Positions 63,601 through 64,000 of a DNA stretch of 64,000 bases are shown piece by piece; within the stretch, counting starts at the first letter, position 1, and every line of letters starts with the position of its first letter. Under the pieces are notes generated by a model. It searched no databases, was not told the DNA's origin, and saw only the letters and a list, made by a program, of their open reading frames with translations. The position numbers and the translations under genes were made by a program. Source of the stretch: Aptenodytes patagonicus (lineage: Eukaryota > Chordata > Aves > Sphenisciformes > Spheniscidae); NCBI RefSeq assembly GCF_965638725.1, contig NC_134950.1:83364157-83428156 (forward strand), in the 5' to 3' direction.

Positions 63601-64000
63601 ATACCTTCTGAACTGATAAAGCAGAACTGGATAAACACATACATTTCCAGATGAAATCCTATCTCCATAGTAAAATCATTGGCTAATATTCGTTGAATAT
63701 ATTGGAATAATTTTGCTAACACTGCCCTTGCAACAAATGCATAAATTGTCTGAAAAGAATTTCAGAAAATGCAATGTAAAGGTCCATTACAAAAAGGAGT
63801 TTAGGATTAAATAAAAAAAGTACTGAACTGCAATCCTGTAACTACTATTCTAATGACACCTAAATAGACTATGTTGGCTATATAAATGTACCTGAGCTAT
63901 GGTCCTGTCAGGACACCAAGACCTGATAAGAAGAAGATGTCTGAAGCAGTCCAGGGATTGACCATAGCCACTAGGAACCAGTTCTTCTTCAGGATTCTCA
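48507..64000 (-). CDS. DNAH5: Axonemal outer-arm dynein heavy chain, 3' part (DNAH5-like), 10 exons, 5' end beyond the window
   Basis: This is the C-terminal 649 residues of a dynein heavy chain, the ATPase motor that drives ciliary beating on axonemal outer arms. Exons on the minus strand are 63892-64000 (cut), 61989-62234, 60196-60415, 59327-59532, 58313-58516, 57508-57723, 54692-54904, 53155-53307, 50998-51229 and 48507-48658. All nine introns are GT-AG, phases match at every junction, and the joined frame ends in TAA. Visible family motifs include [20 protein letters not shown] (D6), [17 protein letters not shown] and [17 protein letters not shown] (AAA lid), and [16 protein letters not shown] plus the terminal [14 protein letters not shown] (C-terminal domain). 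The Walker-type P-loops of AAA1-AAA4 lie upstream, outside the window. DNAH5 is preferred over its paralogue DNAH8 from the recalled C-terminal wording (NYIAAVDL, ending CDVK) and from the ~48 kb gene-poor flank downstream. The family call is near certain; the paralogue call is somewhat less so. Confidence 0.9.
49531..49646. repeat. TA-rich tract adjoining the CR1 insertion
   Basis: Low-complexity TA-rich sequence (TATATAAGTTATAC, TATATATATAAATT) ends about 80 nt before the 5' truncation point of the CR1 copy. Confidence 0.7.
49728..50481 (+). pseudogene. CR1 ORF2 C-terminal remnant
   Basis: The open stretch encodes the RT FADD motif (49745-49756) and the C-terminal part of the CR1 protein ([39 protein letters not shown]). 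It ends early because of a 2-nt deletion near 50436. The RT fingers and endonuclease are absent. Confidence 0.88.
49728..50627 (+). mobile_element. CR1 LINE copy, 5'-truncated, inside a dynein intron
   Basis: This copy is of the same CR1 subfamily as that at 27.2-28.4 kb, on the plus strand and hence antisense to the dynein gene. Homology starts at [11 protein letters not shown] and runs to the 3' tail (CTTGATGATTCTATGATGATTCT). A hand alignment of the first ~430 nt with the other copy gives 15 substitutions and one indel. A 2-nt deletion near 50436 shifts the frame shortly before the natural end. Immediately upstream is a TA-rich tract. Confidence 0.95.
50998..51229 (-). CDS. DNAH5: DNAH5-like exon I (C-terminal domain)
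   Basis: This 232-nt exon is residues 523-599 plus the first base of codon 600. It starts [20 protein letters not shown] after acceptor ATTTTGAGCAG and ends IRIYAENN plus A at the consensus donor [25 protein letters not shown] is the conserved glycine-rich block near the end of dynein heavy chains. Confidence 0.94.
51230..53154 (-). other. Dynein intron between exons H and I
   Basis: This intron of 1925 nt has donor GTAAAT. No transposon is recognised. A minus-strand open frame at 51595-51783 has no known similarity and is not needed for the dynein frame. Confidence 0.85.
53155..53307 (-). CDS. DNAH5: DNAH5-like exon H (C-terminal domain)
   Basis: This short exon of 51 codons is residues 472-522 and has no start codon of its own, so it is easily missed. 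It starts [18 protein letters not shown] after acceptor CTATTTTTAG and ends GFLTAVRQ at donor CAG|GTAAAT, phase 0. [15 protein letters not shown] is the classic dynein C-terminal motif. Confidence 0.93.
53308..54691 (-). other. Dynein intron between exons G and H, carrying an old CR1 fragment
   Basis: This intron of 1384 nt has donor GTAGGT. An antisense, degraded CR1 3' end occupies about 53938-54334; the rest is unremarkable AT-rich sequence. Confidence 0.85.
53938..54334 (+). mobile_element. Old, degraded CR1 3'-end fragment inside a dynein intron
   Basis: Recognisable CR1 words are present: a peptide [20 protein letters not shown], then [12 protein letters not shown] in another frame, and the 3' end CCCTTCCAGCCTCTACTATTCTGTGATTCT split by substitutions. 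It is much more diverged than the two other copies and belongs to a different subfamily. A GGTTGGTTGGT simple repeat has grown inside it at about 54128-54150. It is antisense to the dynein gene. Confidence 0.85.
54692..54904 (-). CDS. DNAH5: DNAH5-like exon G (C-terminal domain)
   Basis: This exon of 71 codons is residues 401-471. It starts [20 protein letters not shown] after acceptor CTACCTACAG and ends GRIPASWKK at donor AAA|GTAGGT, phase 0. The run [17 protein letters not shown] is conserved in outer-arm heavy chains. Reading past the donor gives unrelated sequence and a stop, which supports the splice. Confidence 0.93.
54905..57507 (-). other. Dynein intron between exons F and G
   Basis: This is the largest visible intron, 2603 nt, with donor GTGAGT and acceptor CTACCTACAG. 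I recognise no transposon or exon in it; short open frames on both strands look random. Confidence 0.85.
57508..57723 (-). CDS. DNAH5: DNAH5-like exon F (C-terminal domain)
   Basis: This exon of 72 codons is residues 329-400. It starts [19 protein letters not shown] after acceptor CTATGTAG and ends ADYVPFE at donor GAA|GTGAGT, phase 0. The [15 protein letters not shown] motif is diagnostic of the dynein heavy chain C-terminal domain. [10 protein letters not shown] and [14 protein letters not shown] follow. Confidence 0.94.
57724..58312 (-). other. Dynein intron between exons E and F
   Basis: This intron of 589 nt has donor GTTGGT. It holds an 11-G run (58273-58283), poly-A tracts (about 57782-57820) and a 17-nt perfect odd palindrome at 58136-58152 (AACAACAA, T, TTGTTGTT). 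Confidence 0.85.
58313..58516 (-). CDS. DNAH5: DNAH5-like exon E (AAA lid to C-terminal domain)
   Basis: This exon of 68 codons is residues 261-328. It starts [18 protein letters not shown] after acceptor GTTTTAG and ends DQYLQYIQ at donor CAG|GTTGGT, the least consensus-like donor of the set. [16 protein letters not shown] is the conserved lid block. Cysteine (TGT, 58493-58495) stands where I expect arginine in the usual RYMIGEI. Confidence 0.92.
58517..59326 (-). other. Dynein intron between exons D and E
   Basis: This intron of 810 nt has donor GTAATT. It contains a T-rich run near 59091-59100 and no recognised element. Confidence 0.85.
59327..59532 (-). CDS. DNAH5: DNAH5-like exon D (AAA lid)
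   Basis: This 206-nt exon has two bases completing codon 192 (Gly) and then residues 193-260. It starts [18 protein letters not shown] after acceptor ATCAATAG and ends HLDGMDAKK at donor AAG|GTAATT, phase 0. The block [17 protein letters not shown] is the hallmark of the AAA lid preceding the dynein C-terminal domain. Confidence 0.93.
59533..60195 (-). other. Dynein intron between exons C and D
   Basis: This intron of 663 nt has donor GTGAGT and acceptor ATCAATAG. It has a poly-A run near 59740 and nothing else recognised. Confidence 0.85.
60196..60415 (-). CDS. DNAH5: DNAH5-like exon C (D6/AAA6 region)
   Basis: This 220-nt exon is residues 119-191 plus the first base of codon 192. It starts [15 protein letters not shown] after acceptor TTTAAACTAG and ends RTYS plus G at donor [26 protein letters not shown] and [16 protein letters not shown] are the dynein signature between D6 and the lid. 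The acceptor-side reading extends upstream of the first methionine and is supported by the [11 protein letters not shown] motif. Confidence 0.93.
60416..61988 (-). other. Dynein intron between exons B and C
   Basis: This intron of 1573 nt has donor GTAAGA. Around 60960-61025 there is a minus-strand open stretch after a pyrimidine tract, but it has no dynein similarity and the exon B to exon C join is complete without it. Confidence 0.85.
61989..62234 (-). CDS. DNAH5: DNAH5-like exon B (D6/AAA6 region)
   Basis: This exon of 82 codons is residues 37-118. It opens [16 protein letters not shown] after acceptor TTAATATAG and closes KLLQQTMAH at donor CAT|GTAAGA, phase 0 at both ends. It carries [20 protein letters not shown] and [15 protein letters not shown], strongly conserved in the DNAH5/DNAH8 group. 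Histidine stands where I recall asparagine (TMAN) in human DNAH5. Confidence 0.93.
62235..63891 (-). other. Dynein intron between exons A and B
   Basis: This AT-rich intron of 1657 nt has donor GTACAT and acceptor TTAATATAG. I see no recognisable repeat or exon-like segment in it. Confidence 0.85.
63892..64000 (-). CDS. DNAH5: DNAH5-like exon A (partial, cut by window edge)
   Basis: This gives residues 1-36 of the visible part, with one leading base of a split codon at the edge. It reads through [15 protein letters not shown], the start of the D6 region of axonemal dyneins. The donor is CAG|GTACAT, phase 0. The acceptor is outside the window, so the true 5' end of the exon is unknown. Confidence 0.88.

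Noticed and set aside
1..64000. CRISPR arrays, operons, tRNA or rRNA genes
   Set aside because: None seen. Repeats present are transposons, homopolymers and short inverted repeats of a vertebrate genome.

Overview
This looks like a bird nuclear genome. The window is AT-rich with GT-AG introns. It carries avian-type CR1 LINE copies, whose 3' ends finish in ATTCTATGATTCT-like repeats, and two LTRs of the family starting TGTCCTGGTTTCAGC that I associate with avian endogenous retroviruses. I see no bacterial-style gene packing, operon, CRISPR array, tRNA or rRNA. The species cannot be told from this window.

The one clear protein-coding gene lies on the minus strand from the right edge to 48507. 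It is the 3' end of an axonemal outer-arm dynein heavy chain, best matching DNAH5. Ten consecutive coding exons, the first cut by the window edge, join in frame through nine GT-AG introns into 649 residues plus a stop. They cover the D6 (AAA6) region, the AAA lid and the C-terminal domain of the motor. I see no frameshift or premature stop. Two introns hold CR1 fragments, both antisense to the gene.

Positions 1 to about 48 kb hold no convincing gene. This fits the large gene-poor interval that follows the 3' end of DNAH5 in other amniotes. The interval contains: a solo LTR with a 5-bp target-site duplication (14388-14926); a minus-strand CR1 copy with a reverse-transcriptase end and one frameshift (27191-28355); a 3'-truncated LTR of the same family (43193-43495); a GC-rich block with an imperfect ~114-nt tandem duplication (about 45985-46395); and scattered homopolymers, AT tracts and inverted repeats. 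One isolated exon-like segment at 45278-45335 (minus) has good splice sites but no identified gene.

I found no clear new biological system. The observations most worth checking are the orphan exon-like segment, the 28-nt near-identical pair on either side of the solo LTR, the perfect CRE next to the TATA box in that LTR, the 25-nt perfect palindrome at 8362, the hairpin at 13048-13133, and an Arg-to-Cys change at a normally conserved dynein position.
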